Shown here piece after piece: positions 1-8,680 of a stretch of 64,000 bases of DNA. Position 1 is the stretch's first letter, and the number at the start of each line of letters is the position of its first letter. The notes below the pieces were generated by a model, which searched no databases, was not told the origin of the DNA, and saw only the letters and a program-made list of their open reading frames with translations. Where the stretch lies: contig NZ_CP043476.1 of assembly GCF_009769165.1 (NCBI RefSeq), positions 1,736,001 through 1,800,000 of the forward strand. The letters run 5' to 3'. The position numbers were made by a program, and so were the translations under genes. The stretch comes from Xanthomonas hyacinthi. Its GTDB lineage: Bacteria; Pseudomonadota; Gammaproteobacteria; Xanthomonadales; Xanthomonadaceae.

Positions 1-1995
1 GCGCGCGAAGGTGCGCAACGCGCCATGCGTCGTGCTCCAGCGGCGCGAGGCCTCCAGGTTCAGCAGCGCGTAGCCGGGGGCGGTCTCGGTGGCCAGGTCG
101 TTGGCCACGGTGTCGCCAGCGGCCACGGCTTCGACCGCGAACTGCCACGCGCGCGGCTGCCACTGCCAGCGCGCGAAGAACTGCTGGCGCGGCACCCCGG
201 GCAGGCGCGCACCGGCCGCCACCCGCGCGGTGGGCGTGGCGCAGCCGCTGCTGGCGCAGGTCAGGTAGGCCTGGCGCACGGTCGCCTGCAGCCAGGTGTA
301 GGACAGCTGCAGCTGCGCGGTCTGCCCCAGCGGCAGCAGGTAGCTGGCCTCGGCGCCCTGGCGGCGGGTGCGGCCGATGTTGCGGTAGGTGCTGCGGCCG
401 TTGGTGTTGCTGGCCACCGCCAGCTCGTCGTCGGTGTTGGCGCGGAACAGCGCCGCTTCCCAGGCCGCGCCGGCCTGGTCGCGCCATTTCGCGCCGAGTT
501 CCAGGTTCTCGCTCCTGGCCGCGGACAGGTCCAGCGCCAGGCCGGCACCGCCGTCGTTGCGGTAGCCCAGTTCGTTGAAGGTCGGGGTCTCGAAGCCGCG
601 CCCGGCCGAGGCGTAGAAGCGCAGGTCGTCGCTGGCGCGGAACACCACCCCGGCCACCGGCGTGGTCGCCGAATAATCGGTGCGGCCGCTGTCGTCCGGA
701 TTGCGGCCGACGATGTAGGCGTCGTCGGAGCGGAACCGCACCTGGCTGTGGCGTAGGCCGGCCAGCAGCGACCAGCGCTCGCTGAACTGCCACCAGGCCT
801 GGGCGAACTGATCCACGTTCTGCACCTGGTCCTCCTGGTCGCGGCGCAGCCGTCCCTTCACCCCCAGCGTGCTGCCGACGAAGTTCTCGTAGCCGGTGCG
901 GTGCTGCTTCTGGCGGTCGGCATTGGCGCCGACGGTGAACTGGAACGGGCGCCCGCCGAGCTCGCCCTGCCAGGCCCAGCGCGCATCCACGCCGCCGTAG
1001 TCGCCGTCCAGGTCGATCAGCCCGCCGGCATGCAGCGGATTGGCCTGCACCGCCACCGGCACCGCCAGGTACTGCTGCACGTCGCGGCGCCCGGCGTAGC
1101 CCATCAGCCGCCAGGTCTGCTGGTCCACTTGCTGGGTGAAGATCGCCCCGGCCTGCGCCTGGCGCGTGGACTTGCGCGTGTCGAACTGGGTCGCCACGGC
1201 GGTGGCCTGCTGCGGATCGGCATGGAACTGGGCGCGGGTCAGGCCCAGCGGATCCTGCGCCCACGGCGCGTCCAGGTAGTTCAGCACCAGGTCCAGGCGC
1301 CGGCCGGGGGCCAGGTCGAAACCGAACTTGGCGTTGACCGATTCGCGCCGCGCGTGGCTGTGGTCGCGGTCGCCGTCGGTGCGGAAATGGGTGGCGGCGA
1401 CGTTGTAGTGCACGTCGCCTTGCTGGCCCTGCAGCTGCGCCCCGGCGCTATACGTGCCATTGCTGCCGGCGGTGGTGCGCAGCCGCCACGGGTCGTCGGG
1501 CGCGCCGTCGCCGCTCCACAACTGCACCACGCCGCCGGAGGAGTTGCCGTACAGCGCCGAGAACGGACCGCGCAGCACCTCGATGCGCGCGGCGCCCAGC
1601 AGGTTGAAGTGCGACAGCTGGCCCTGGCCGTCCGGCATCGTCGCCGGGATGCCGTCCAGCAGCAGGCGCACGCCGCGCACGCCGAACGCCGAGCGCGCGC
1701 CGAAGCCGCGGATCGACAGCTGGGTGTCCTGCGCGTAGTTCTGGCGATCGCGGGCCAGCAGCCCAGGCACGCCGGACAAGGCCTCGGCGACCTGCACGCC
1801 GGTGCGGCTGCTGTCGCCCAGGCTGATCGCGGTCAGCGAGGCCGGCAGGTCGAAATCGTCCACGCCGGCGACCCGTGCGGCCTGCACCTGCACGACCGGC
1901 AGGGTGGTGGGATCGGCATCGGCGGCGCAGACGGCGGGCGACAGCCCCGCGGCACAGAGGCCGCAGAGCAGGGCGAGGAGAGGGCGATCGGGCAT
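1..1995 (-). CDS. TonB-dependent outer-membrane receptor, 3' end off the left edge
   Basis: The open frame begins at an ATG at 1995 and runs to the window edge without a stop (665 codons visible). The start gives a hydrophobic signal peptide ending near AVCA-A, followed by a TonB-box-like PVVQVQA stretch and a plug domain with SIRGFGARS, LLLDGIPATMPDGQGQ and IEVLRGPFSALYGNSSGG, the classic plug signatures. The remainder reads as beta-barrel with alternating aromatic strands. It should import a ferric chelate or other scarce ligand using TonB-ExbBD energy, but the ligand cannot be told from sequence. It is transcribed divergently from the aminotransferase, with about 150 bp between them. The barrel C-terminus lies outside the window. 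Confidence 0.9.
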   Translation of the reverse strand, partial: MPDRPLLALLCGLCAAGLSPAVCAADADPTTLPVVQVQAARVAGVDDFDLPASLTAISLGDSSRTGVQVAEALSGVPGLLARDRQNYAQDTQLSIRGFGARSAFGVRGVRLLLDGIPATMPDGQGQLSHFNLLGAARIEVLRGPFSALYGNSSGGVVQLWSGDGAPDDPWRLRTTAGSNGTYSAGAQLQGQQGDVHYNVAATHFRTDGDRDHSHARRESVNAKFGFDLAPGRRLDLVLNYLDAPWAQDPLGLTRAQFHADPQQATAVATQFDTRKSTRQAQAGAIFTQQVDQQTWRLMGYAGRRDVQQYLAVPVAVQANPLHAGGLIDLDGDYGGVDARWAWQGELGGRPFQFTVGANADRQKQHRTGYENFVGSTLGVKGRLRRDQEDQVQNVDQFAQAWWQFSERWSLLAGLRHSQVRFRSDDAYIVGRNPDDSGRTDYSATTPVAGVVFRASDDLRFYASAGRGFETPTFNELGYRNDGGAGLALDLSAARSENLELGAKWRDQAGAAWEAALFRANTDDELAVASNTNGRSTYRNIGRTRRQGAEASYLLPLGQTAQLQLSYTWLQATVRQAYLTCASSGCATPTARVAAGARLPGVPRQQFFARWQWQPRAWQFAVEAVAAGDTVANDLATETAPGYALLNLEASRRWSTTHGALRTFAR

Positions 1996-2146
1996 CCGCG
2001 CATCATCGCGCAAGCGCCGCCCGGCCGCACGCTGCGTAGCGCAAAGCCCCGCCACGCAAGGCCTGGGTTTGCTAGGATGGGGCGTTTGACCGCGCCGGCT
2101 CCGGTCCCTCCCGGCCCCCACCTTTCGCCACCAAACGAGTACCGCC

Positions 2147-3349
2147 GTGTCCTTCTTTGCAAATGTGGAACAGGTCCCAGGCGACCCGATCCTGGGCCTG
2201 ACCGAGGCCTACAACGCCGATTCCCGCCCGACCAAGGTCAACCTGGGCGTGGGCATCTATTACGACGAGAGCGGCCGCATCCCGCTGCTGCGCGCCGTCC
2301 AGCAGATCGAACGGCAGCTGGCGCAGGACGCCAAACCGCGCGGCTACCTGCCGATCGACGGCCTGCCGGCCTACGACCTGGCCACGCAGAAACTGCTGTT
2401 CGGCGCCGAGTCGCCGCTGCTGGCGGCCGGCCGCGTCGCCACCTCGCAGACCATCGGCGGCAGCGGCGCGCTGCGCGTGGGCGCGGACCTGCTGAAGAAG
2501 CTGCTGTCCACCTCGACCATCGCCATCAGCAACCCGAGCTGGGAGAACCACCGCGCGGTGTTCTCGGCCGCCGGCTTCGACGTGGTCGACTACACCTATT
2601 TCGATGCGGCCACGCACGGCCTGAACTTCGACGGCATGCTCGCCGACCTGAACACCCTCGCGCCGGGCACCGTGGTGCTGCTGCACGCCTGCTGCCACAA
2701 CCCGACCGGCGCCGACCTGACCCAGGAACAGTGGCGCAGCGTCGCTGCGCTACTGAAGGAGCGCCAGCTGTTCCCGTTCGTCGACATCGCCTACCAGGGC
2801 TTCGACAAGGGCATCGACGAAGACGCCTACGCGGTGCGCCTGCTGGCCGAGGCCGGCGTGGACAGCTACGTGGTCGCCAGCTCGTACTCCAAGTCGTTCT
2901 CGCTGTACGGCGAGCGCGTCGGCGCGCTGTCGGTGGTCTCGGCCACCGCGGCCGAGAGCAAGGCGGTGCAGTCGCAGGTCAAGCGCATCATCCGCACCAT
3001 CTACTCCAGCCCGTCCACCCACGGCGCCGCGCTGGTGGCCGGCGTGCTCAACAGCCCCGAACTGCGCGCGATGTGGGAGCAGGAACTGACCGAGATGCGC
3101 GAGCGCATCCACGCCCTGCGCGCCGGCATGGTGCAGAAGCTGGCCGCCCTCGGCGCGCCGGAGTTCGGCTTCATCCAGCGGCAGGCCGGCATGTTCTCCT
3201 ACTCGGGCCTGAGCAAGGCGCAGGTGGACCGACTGCGCGAGGAGTTCGGCATCTACGCCGTCGGCACCGGCCGCATCTGCGTGGCCGCGCTGAGCCAGGC
3301 CAACCTGGACTACGTGACCCAGGCCGTGGCGGCCGTCAACCGCGGCTGA
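2147..3349 (+). CDS. tyrB: Aromatic/aspartate amino acid aminotransferase (class I, PLP)
   Basis: A 400-residue class I aminotransferase, normal length for the AspC/TyrB family. It transfers the amino group between aromatic or acidic amino acids and 2-oxoglutarate in the cytoplasm. The N-terminus reads GDPILGLTEAYNAD and KVNLGVGIYYDE, typical of the family. The HNPTG motif lies near residue 185. The PLP lysine is K249 in SSYSKSFSLYGERVG, and the substrate carboxylate-binding arginine falls in GRICVAAL near residue 376. The start codon is GTG at 2147; no upstream ATG keeps the family N-terminus. TyrB is preferred over AspC from resemblance to xanthomonad proteins, but specificity is an inference. 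The gene ends just before an IS element. Confidence 0.9.
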   Translation: MSFFANVEQVPGDPILGLTEAYNADSRPTKVNLGVGIYYDESGRIPLLRAVQQIERQLAQDAKPRGYLPIDGLPAYDLATQKLLFGAESPLLAAGRVATSQTIGGSGALRVGADLLKKLLSTSTIAISNPSWENHRAVFSAAGFDVVDYTYFDAATHGLNFDGMLADLNTLAPGTVVLLHACCHNPTGADLTQEQWRSVAALLKERQLFPFVDIAYQGFDKGIDEDAYAVRLLAEAGVDSYVVASSYSKSFSLYGERVGALSVVSATAAESKAVQSQVKRIIRTIYSSPSTHGAALVAGVLNSPELRAMWEQELTEMRERIHALRAGMVQKLAALGAPEFGFIQRQAGMFSYSGLSKAQVDRLREEFGIYAVGTGRICVAALSQANLDYVTQAVAAVNRG

Positions 3350-3398
3350 TCCAAGGCATGTAGGATTATTCCGACACGAATCGATGGGCTTTTCTTAA

Positions 3399-4874
3399 TT
3401 CTACTGTGTTATTAGATGCGAAGTCGCTGGTAAGGCGAGATCCCGCAGCACGGGCACCGTGGCAGCCGCCTTGCGATCATTCGGGCCAGGCTGAACGCCA
3501 GTGTGGCGATCGCGTTGGGATGGTGGCGCTGCGCCGGGGCCAGATCCGCGCGGCCTGATGTCGTTGGATACGGCAGATGCCTTGAGTCGGGCGGAGCTTT
3601 TTTTACTGCGCAGCCGTTCGCGCACCAGGAATCCGTACGCTGCTATGCATAGACTTGCATGATGGTGAAAACCCCGCCAGTTGCGCCCCTCGTAGTGATG
3701 CAGGCCCAGCTCGGACTTCAGCTCCTGGTAGTCACGCTCAATGCGCCATCGGCCTTGCGCAGTGGAAACCAGCGTCTTGAGCGGCGTGTTCGCCGGTAGC
3801 GTGGAGAACCAATAGTGACGCGGCTCGGGCTCTGTCGGCGGCCATTCAATCAGCATCCACTGCGCATCATGTGGCTGGCTGTTGTGCGCCGCGCGAACTC
3901 GAACCGCAGCGAAGCGTGAGCTCAATGGCGCAGCGCTGCCTTCGCGCCAGCCGATCTGCCGAAACTTCCTCGCCGGCAGGCGCTGTGCCACCGCGTACAC
4001 CGAGACCGGTGCATGTCGGGCATCGCGAACCGGCCGCGTGCGTGGGCGCCCCCCTTTGCTGCTGGCGGGCGGCGTCGGTGTGGGTTGATGCGGCCCCCAC
4101 CACACCTTCGTATTGCTGCGTACGCCCACCATGTACGACAGGCCGCGGTCGGTGAGCTGCTTGCGCCAGTGGGTCTGGGTGCCGTAGGCCGCATCGGCCA
4201 GCACGATCCCTGGCGCCATCCCCGCCGCCAGGGCGCCATCGATCTGTTCCATGGCCAGCGCCGTCTTGGTCCGAAACACCCTCTGATCGGGCACACCGGT
4301 CTTCTGGCGCCGCGCGGCGTCCTGCGCCCACTCCTGGGGCAGGTACAGCCGGTATGCCACCGGCAGGCTGCCGTGCTCGTTGGACACCGACAGACTCACG
4401 GCGATCTGGCAGTTATCGATCTTGCCAAGCCGACCGCAATACTGGCGCGCAACACCGACTGAATGCGTTCCCTTCTTGGTATGGCCGGTGTCATCCACGA
4501 TCCAATGGCACACCTTGCTCTTGTTCATCAGCGCCGGCAGCACCTGGGCGGCCACAACCGCGAGCAGACCTTGATCGCTCCAGTCAGCATCGGCCACCAG
4601 GTGATGCATCGACTGGTGGGCGGAACGCACGTTGTGAGGATGTACGCGTGCGGCCATGGGCTCTACGCTCTTGCGCCCCCCGGGCAACATCAGGCCCTTC
4701 AGGTACCACTGCGAGGGGAGCCGGCGATCCGCATGCGACAGCGCTGCGGCAATGACTTCTGCGTACTGCTCAAACCGTTCTTCCAACGTCTTGTCCACCA
4801 TGGCCGCCTCTTCAATTGGACGTGAAGATCCTGCAACAGCACCAGAGATTAGATGGGTTTATAACACAGTAGAA
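3399..4874 (-). mobile_element. IS701-family insertion sequence
   Basis: A 1476-bp element bounded by perfect 14-bp terminal inverted repeats, TTCTACTGTGTTAT at 3399-3412 and its reverse complement at 4861-4874. Inside is a single transposase gene on the minus strand. The outer 4 bp are TTAA on the left (3395-3398) and CTAG on the right (4875-4878). Each fits the YTAR target preference known for IS701 elements, but they are not identical, so this copy is not flanked by a simple target duplication. Its right end cuts directly into a phage terminase remnant. Confidence 0.88.
3401..4801 (-). pseudogene. IS701-family DDE transposase, C-terminus frameshifted
   Basis: The reading frame from ATG 4801 gives an IS701-type transposase: an N-terminal region, then WIVDDTGHTKKG with the first catalytic Asp, VLADAAYGTQ with the second, and the GRWRIERDYQELKSELGL block with the catalytic Glu. 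After the LRSKK residues the frame turns into low-complexity Arg/Pro/Gly text and stops inside the terminal repeat at 3401. The +1 frame downstream of a seven-A run (coding strand; 3598-3604) instead reads HPNAIATLAFSLARM and ends in CPCCGISPYQRLRI with a double stop at 3409-3414, which looks like the proper tail. Either one A too many disrupted the gene, or the run supports slippage. All three DDE residues lie upstream of the shift, so partial activity is possible. Confidence 0.8.
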
Positions 4875-5246
4875 CTAGAGGAGATTCGCCACACCACGGC
4901 GAAGGAGCGGCGTATCTGCGACACGGTCGAGCCGGTCCTCAACCAGCATCGCCTGGTCGTGGACAAGGCCCTGATCCGCGCTGACGCAGAAGCGGACAAC
5001 CACCACTACCAATTGTTCCACCAGCTGCTCTCCCGAATGACCCGCGACCGTGGCGCTGTAAAGCACGACGACCGAGTTGAGCCGCTCGCCATGGCACTCG
5101 CCTATTGGGCCGACTAGCTCGCTCGCAATGTCGAGGACGAGGAATCGCGCCGGGCGGAGGAGCTGCAGGACCAGGACTACCTCGACTTCATCCAGGCCGT
5201 CACTGGCCGCGCTGTGGCCGAGGCCAACTTCTACGACAACTTCTAG
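4875..5246 (+). pseudogene. Phage terminase large subunit remnant (T7/phiKMV-like), 3' end only
   Basis: Starting right at the IS boundary, one frame reads a terminase tail: KERRICDTVEPVLNQHRLVV, then SRMTRDRGAVKHDDRVEPLA and MALAYW, and ends in EANFYDNF with a stop at 5244-5246. These blocks match the C-terminal nuclease region of T7-type large terminases (gp19 family), including the RGA-HDDR-DALA pattern with acidic metal-binding residues. An in-frame TAG at 5115-5117 interrupts it. The N-terminal ATPase is missing, replaced by the IS element. The following lysozyme gene keeps the order seen in autographiviruses, so both pieces are debris of one podophage-like prophage. Confidence 0.82.
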
Positions 5247-5252
5247 GATTCA

Positions 5253-5702
5253 ATGCCCCCTGCAACCCAACTGTCGGCCCCGCTCGTGAAGACGAGCGAG
5301 GGCTGCCGGCTTGTCGCCTACCTGTGCCCCGCGGGCATCTGGACCATCGGCTACGGCCACGCCGGCAAGGATGTCTACGCCGGCTTGAAGATCACCCAGG
5401 AACGCGCGGAGGCGTTGCTGGTAGCCGACTTGGCCGCCGCTTCGACCATCGTCCGCAAATACGTCCGCGCGCCTCTCACAGCACCGCAGGAGGCCGCTCT
5501 GGTGTCCTTCGTGTTCAACGTGGGCATGGCCCGCTTCTCTGGCTCCACGCTCGTGCGCCGCCTCAACCAAGGCGACTACGCATGCGTCCCCACCCAGATC
5601 GCTCGCTGGAACAAGGGCACCGTCAAGGGGCAGCTCGTCGTGCTTCCCGGTTTGGTGGCTCGACGTGCGGCTGAAGCAGCTCTTTGGAAGATTCCTGCAT
5701 GA
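5253..5702 (+). CDS. Phage lysozyme (GH24 endolysin)
   Basis: A 149-residue T4-type muramidase that cleaves the N-acetylmuramic acid to N-acetylglucosamine bond of peptidoglycan. Near the N-terminus the catalytic Glu16 lies in the TSEGC motif, followed by Cys25 (the position often Asp or Cys in this family) and Thr31 in IWTIGYGH. The second half has the FVFNVG and RWNKG motifs usual in phage lysozymes. Length is normal, and no signal or SAR anchor is seen, so a holin would be needed; none is visible nearby. It starts 6 bp after the terminase remnant, the expected phage late-gene order. It may be intact but orphaned. Confidence 0.88.
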   Translation: MPPATQLSAPLVKTSEGCRLVAYLCPAGIWTIGYGHAGKDVYAGLKITQERAEALLVADLAAASTIVRKYVRAPLTAPQEAALVSFVFNVGMARFSGSTLVRRLNQGDYACVPTQIARWNKGTVKGQLVVLPGLVARRAAEAALWKIPA

Positions 5703-5983
5703 GGTGTCTTCGAACCTAGCTTGGGTGCTTCACTGGTGCTAGCGCTAGGCTCGCTTCTCTTGTTCCACCCGTCCAAGGCCGCTCACCCTGCCTCTAGTAG
5801 CGCATTAGGCTTGAACGCGCATGGATTATTTCGTAGACAAATTGGAAGATGCGATATATTACTAGTCGCTAGATAGAACACCACATGGTAGATTTTTGAG
5901 CAGTCTGAATGCCAAATTGTTATTAGGCTGTGATCTAGCTAGATATTTATTTTGCCAACTACCATTAAGAAAGGAGATTCTAC
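5703..5983. promoter_or_regulatory. AT-rich leader upstream of the Cys-tail gene
   Basis: This non-coding stretch drops sharply in GC compared with the flanking chromosome, especially 5815-5980. It ends in a strong Shine-Dalgarno, AAAGGAG at about 5971-5977, seven bases before the ATG at 5984. Promoter-like AT-rich text is present, but I cannot define a unique -35/-10 pair. The composition marks the start of an acquired segment. Confidence 0.4.
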
Positions 5984-6565
5984 ATGAGGTGGCAATTAAC
6001 CGTCGCCTGCGCCATATTGGGTTTGGGCATGGCATTGAATAGCACCGCTCCAGCGCAGGAAGCTCCAGTAGATAATGAAGCTGCTTTGCAGGTGGCCGCG
6101 GAACTGAGCAACAACTATGCCGAACAGCAAAAAATCGCCCGGAAGAATGCCAAGATCCATTCATCATCCGGACTCACCGAATACCTAGCCAAAAATAAAA
6201 CCGACGACTCACCGCTTAATTCACTCTCCCCCGCGGCGCGTAAACGCTTTATTGAATCACTTAAGTTTAACGAAAATGGTGTTACGTCGTTTTATTATGC
6301 CGACATCGAATCTCAGCTGACTAGCAGCCAAGCTTATAATTTGCTGTCTATGTTCGGTTTGCAGACCACGTTACAGTTTATGCATAAACTACGAGTAAAT
6401 AGCTCTAACGACCAAGGAATTATGAGTGCCTACGGCAGCGGTAGCGGTAGCGGTAGCGGCGGCAGCATTAGCCCCGGCGCTCCGGAGGACCATAACGATT
6501 ATTGGTGTAGCGGCCGCGCAACTTGCTCGCGCAACGTTGGATCAATTTGCACTGGCAATTGCTGA
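5984..6565 (+). CDS. Secreted protein with Gly-Ser linker and four-cysteine C-terminal tail, unknown function
   Basis: A 193-residue protein I cannot assign to a family. Residues 1-25 form a signal peptide (hydrophobic core, cleavage near APAQ-E). Residues 30-145 look helical and polar. A (GS)n linker at about 150-160 is encoded by tandem GGTAGC hexamers. The tail after SPGAPEDHND carries all four mature-chain cysteines (175, 181, 189, 193), the last being the final residue. This resembles a carrier followed by a small disulfide-knotted or modified peptide. GC is much lower than neighbouring core genes, suggesting transfer. The start has an excellent ribosome site. The stop overlaps the next start (ATGA-type TGATG), so the two genes are translationally coupled. 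A bacteriocin or toxin role is only a guess. Confidence 0.72.
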   Translation: MRWQLTVACAILGLGMALNSTAPAQEAPVDNEAALQVAAELSNNYAEQQKIARKNAKIHSSSGLTEYLAKNKTDDSPLNSLSPAARKRFIESLKFNENGVTSFYYADIESQLTSSQAYNLLSMFGLQTTLQFMHKLRVNSSNDQGIMSAYGSGSGSGSGGSISPGAPEDHNDYWCSGRATCSRNVGSICTGNC

Positions 6566-7518
6566 TGCGATTTGTACCATGTGTTAACGTCGCCATCCTC
6601 TGGATGGCGACGTTCTGTGCGCACGCGGAGCCGGCCGGCCCTGTAAAAGCGGCTACTGAATCGCTCTATGATCGGTTAGCAGACTTGAACGCGCAACTAC
6701 GCGACATGAGCGGGCAATCGCGAGGCGACGCAGTAGTGCTTCTCTACCGTCAGCTAACTGGCGATTTTCACCCCTGCGCGGAGGGAGCAGCTGACGACTC
6801 TATCAACGATGATCTTTTTAAAGCAACGGCATACGCAGAGCTTTACTCGCTAGAAGTTGCCGATGTTGACGCACTTGGTTGCCTATACCGAAAATTAGCT
6901 GCAACTGGCAGTCTAACCGACTGGCACACCCAAACCTACGCTGGAGCGTTAACCAGCGTCTCGCACTACTCTGAGGCCAACGAGCTACGCGAGCCTAATA
7001 ATCCACTCGGCTTGCCGATCCTGCCGCAGTTGAAAATCTCTCCGGCGCTTGCATCTGCTAGCTTCAGATTTGTTTCGCTTCAAGACCGTATGCACGCAAA
7101 GGTGGAGGCATGGACTCCGAACGCCCATCGGGCACATGTCATTGCAGTAGTGCATCCGACTTGTGCCTTCTCGGTTCGTGCTTTATCGGAGATAGAACAG
7201 AAATCCGAACTAAAATGGCTACGGGACAACTTGTTCCTAGTAGTACCACCAGACGCCTCGCTAGCGCTCACCAGTTTACTAACTTGGAATACTGCGCATC
7301 CGAAGCTGGCCATGCACCCAATGTACCTTCGTCAGGACTGGAAGGCGTTGACGAGTCTGGATACACCTACGTTCTACCTAATACAAGATGGCAAAGTGCT
7401 TAACTCCTTTGATGGTTGGCCGAACCCCAAAGGACTTGTCGCTCTGCAAATTGCTATGTCGCGTGCTGACAATGGCACGACTGTTGGCGCTGGAACAGCC
7501 TCAGAGCCGCACATGTAG
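6565..7518 (+). CDS. Exported thioredoxin-fold protein with single active-site cysteine (CxxS)
   Basis: A 317-residue protein starting at ATG 6565, overlapping the stop of the Cys-tail gene. The first 22 residues form a signal peptide ending AHA-EP, so it acts in the periplasm or outside. The N-terminal half (30-160) is of unknown type and has two cysteines (71, 106). The C-terminal part has the thioredoxin plan: a VIAVVHPTC strand into Cys200-Ala-Phe-Ser203, a helix, then a TPTFYLIQDGK stretch with the cis-proline and the final strand. The CxxS motif lacks the second cysteine, which suits an isomerase- or trapping-type partner rather than a standard reductase. Coupling to a four-cysteine secreted product suggests help in its disulfide formation. 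Low GC like its neighbour. Confidence 0.7.
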   Translation: MRFVPCVNVAILWMATFCAHAEPAGPVKAATESLYDRLADLNAQLRDMSGQSRGDAVVLLYRQLTGDFHPCAEGAADDSINDDLFKATAYAELYSLEVADVDALGCLYRKLAATGSLTDWHTQTYAGALTSVSHYSEANELREPNNPLGLPILPQLKISPALASASFRFVSLQDRMHAKVEAWTPNAHRAHVIAVVHPTCAFSVRALSEIEQKSELKWLRDNLFLVVPPDASLALTSLLTWNTAHPKLAMHPMYLRQDWKALTSLDTPTFYLIQDGKVLNSFDGWPNPKGLVALQIAMSRADNGTTVGAGTASEPHM

Positions 7519-8000
7519 TTTATTGGCGTAGCTCTGCGGCGCGCGCGTGGTGCGCTGGGTTTTATATCCACCGTATGGTCGAAAAGTGGGTCGGAAATTT
7601 CTGAATGGGTATCTGACTCCGAAATGTCGCGCTACTCCCCCTCCGGGGCCGATAGCGCCCCGGGGGCATCGTGGTGGGCCTCTTCTTACCGAACTGCGCG
7701 TCACCTTGGGTGTCACGTGACGCGCTAAGTGCTTGATTCGGCATGCGCTGCGATGGATTCCCTATCCATTTGCCACCGCCTAGCGCACTGCCTGAGCACA
7801 TTCCGCGCACCCGCGGTGCTCTATATGTTTGCGCGCCTGTCTTTACCTAGCTGTTGTTTTGCCTGCACGGCACACCCGCCGACCGCTGTCCGCGCCCTGC
7901 CTGCCTCTCTCTGCCCACGACGACGCATGCCGAGCGCCGCCCGTGCCTTGCGGTACGCCTGCCGTGCCACACCCCACGCGCGCGTGCTATCCATGGGATT
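7519..8000. other. Non-coding stretch with strong hairpins
   Basis: No convincing gene is seen here; the short frames on both strands have no family look. Two strong inverted repeats stand out: CCGGGGC/GCCCCGG at 7643-7649 and 7657-7663, and GCGCGTCAC/GTGACGCGC at 7696-7704 and 7717-7725. Hairpin clusters of this kind occur in origins and packaging signals of filamentous phages that infect Xanthomonas, and they can also be terminators; nothing else here decides between these. Confidence 0.35.
7643..7725. repeat. Pair of GC-rich inverted repeats (possible phage origin or terminator)
   Basis: The first hairpin has a 7-bp perfect stem with a 7-nt loop (7643-7663), and the stem can extend with one bulge through the flanking C and G runs. 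The second has a 9-bp perfect stem with a 12-nt loop (7696-7725). They lie 33 bp apart in otherwise unassigned DNA. Confidence 0.5.
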
Positions 8001-8441
8001 GACGCCCGCCTGCCGGCTACTGTGACCAGCCCCTCATTTCGGAATATGTCCCTAAACAGGGATTCCTGATTGTCTTCGAAAGCGTTCACCGAGTGGGCAA
8101 CGAACTTATCGCGAATGCTTTTGAAGTATTGATGCCTTTCTTGATGTGGCGCGGGCAGCCGGCATATCCAGGAGATTGGAATGCCTGCCCTTACCCCCGA
8201 TCCGAAGGTCCGGCCGTACTTAACCACTGCCGCAAAAGACAGCTCGCCTGCCAACCAACTGTTTTCAAGCCATTCGGCAGCGTCTCCATTCTCCGCTGGA
8301 AGTGGACGCATGAGAGCCAGTGACTTGGTGCACAACTTATCCGTGTCGCGGAGGTCGCTCTCGATTCCGTGAAGGTCCGCTAGCCATTGAGCTTCTCTGA
8401 TTCGAGAAATCTACCCGTCCCGGAATCTCGAAAGAGTTCAT
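8000..8441 (-). pseudogene. Broken hypothetical gene (N-terminal half, frameshifted)
   Basis: From ATG 8441 a frame reads NSFEIPGRVDFSN. After a one-base shift near 8399 a second frame continues REAQWLADLHGIESDL, later FAAVVKYGRTF and then HQYFKSIRDKFVAHSVNAFED. The joined text has the look of a conserved hypothetical family of many proteobacteria (EAQWLADL-GIESDL near the start, RDKHIAHSVN in the middle). The C-terminal half of that family is missing: beyond about 8030 the frame becomes Arg-rich and unlike protein. It belongs to the same acquired stretch as the phage pieces. Function unknown. Confidence 0.55.
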
Positions 8442-8680
8442 CGTGACCCCTAACTACTATTGGACCGCCTAAACGCGGCAATAACACGATCCTCGCCGAG
8501 TCGTTGACTGCCGTCAATCAGCCTAAGGTTCTAGGCTTCGTCTTTGCCAGCATGGCTTGTGCTGCCCGCACAAGGCGTTATGCCGCCTTTGGGTGGTCCA
8601 ATCTGTTACATCCGCCTATTGCGGGTGTTACGGACCGCCTTCCAAATTCCCACCGCAGCAGCTTGTGTAGCTCCGGTCGT

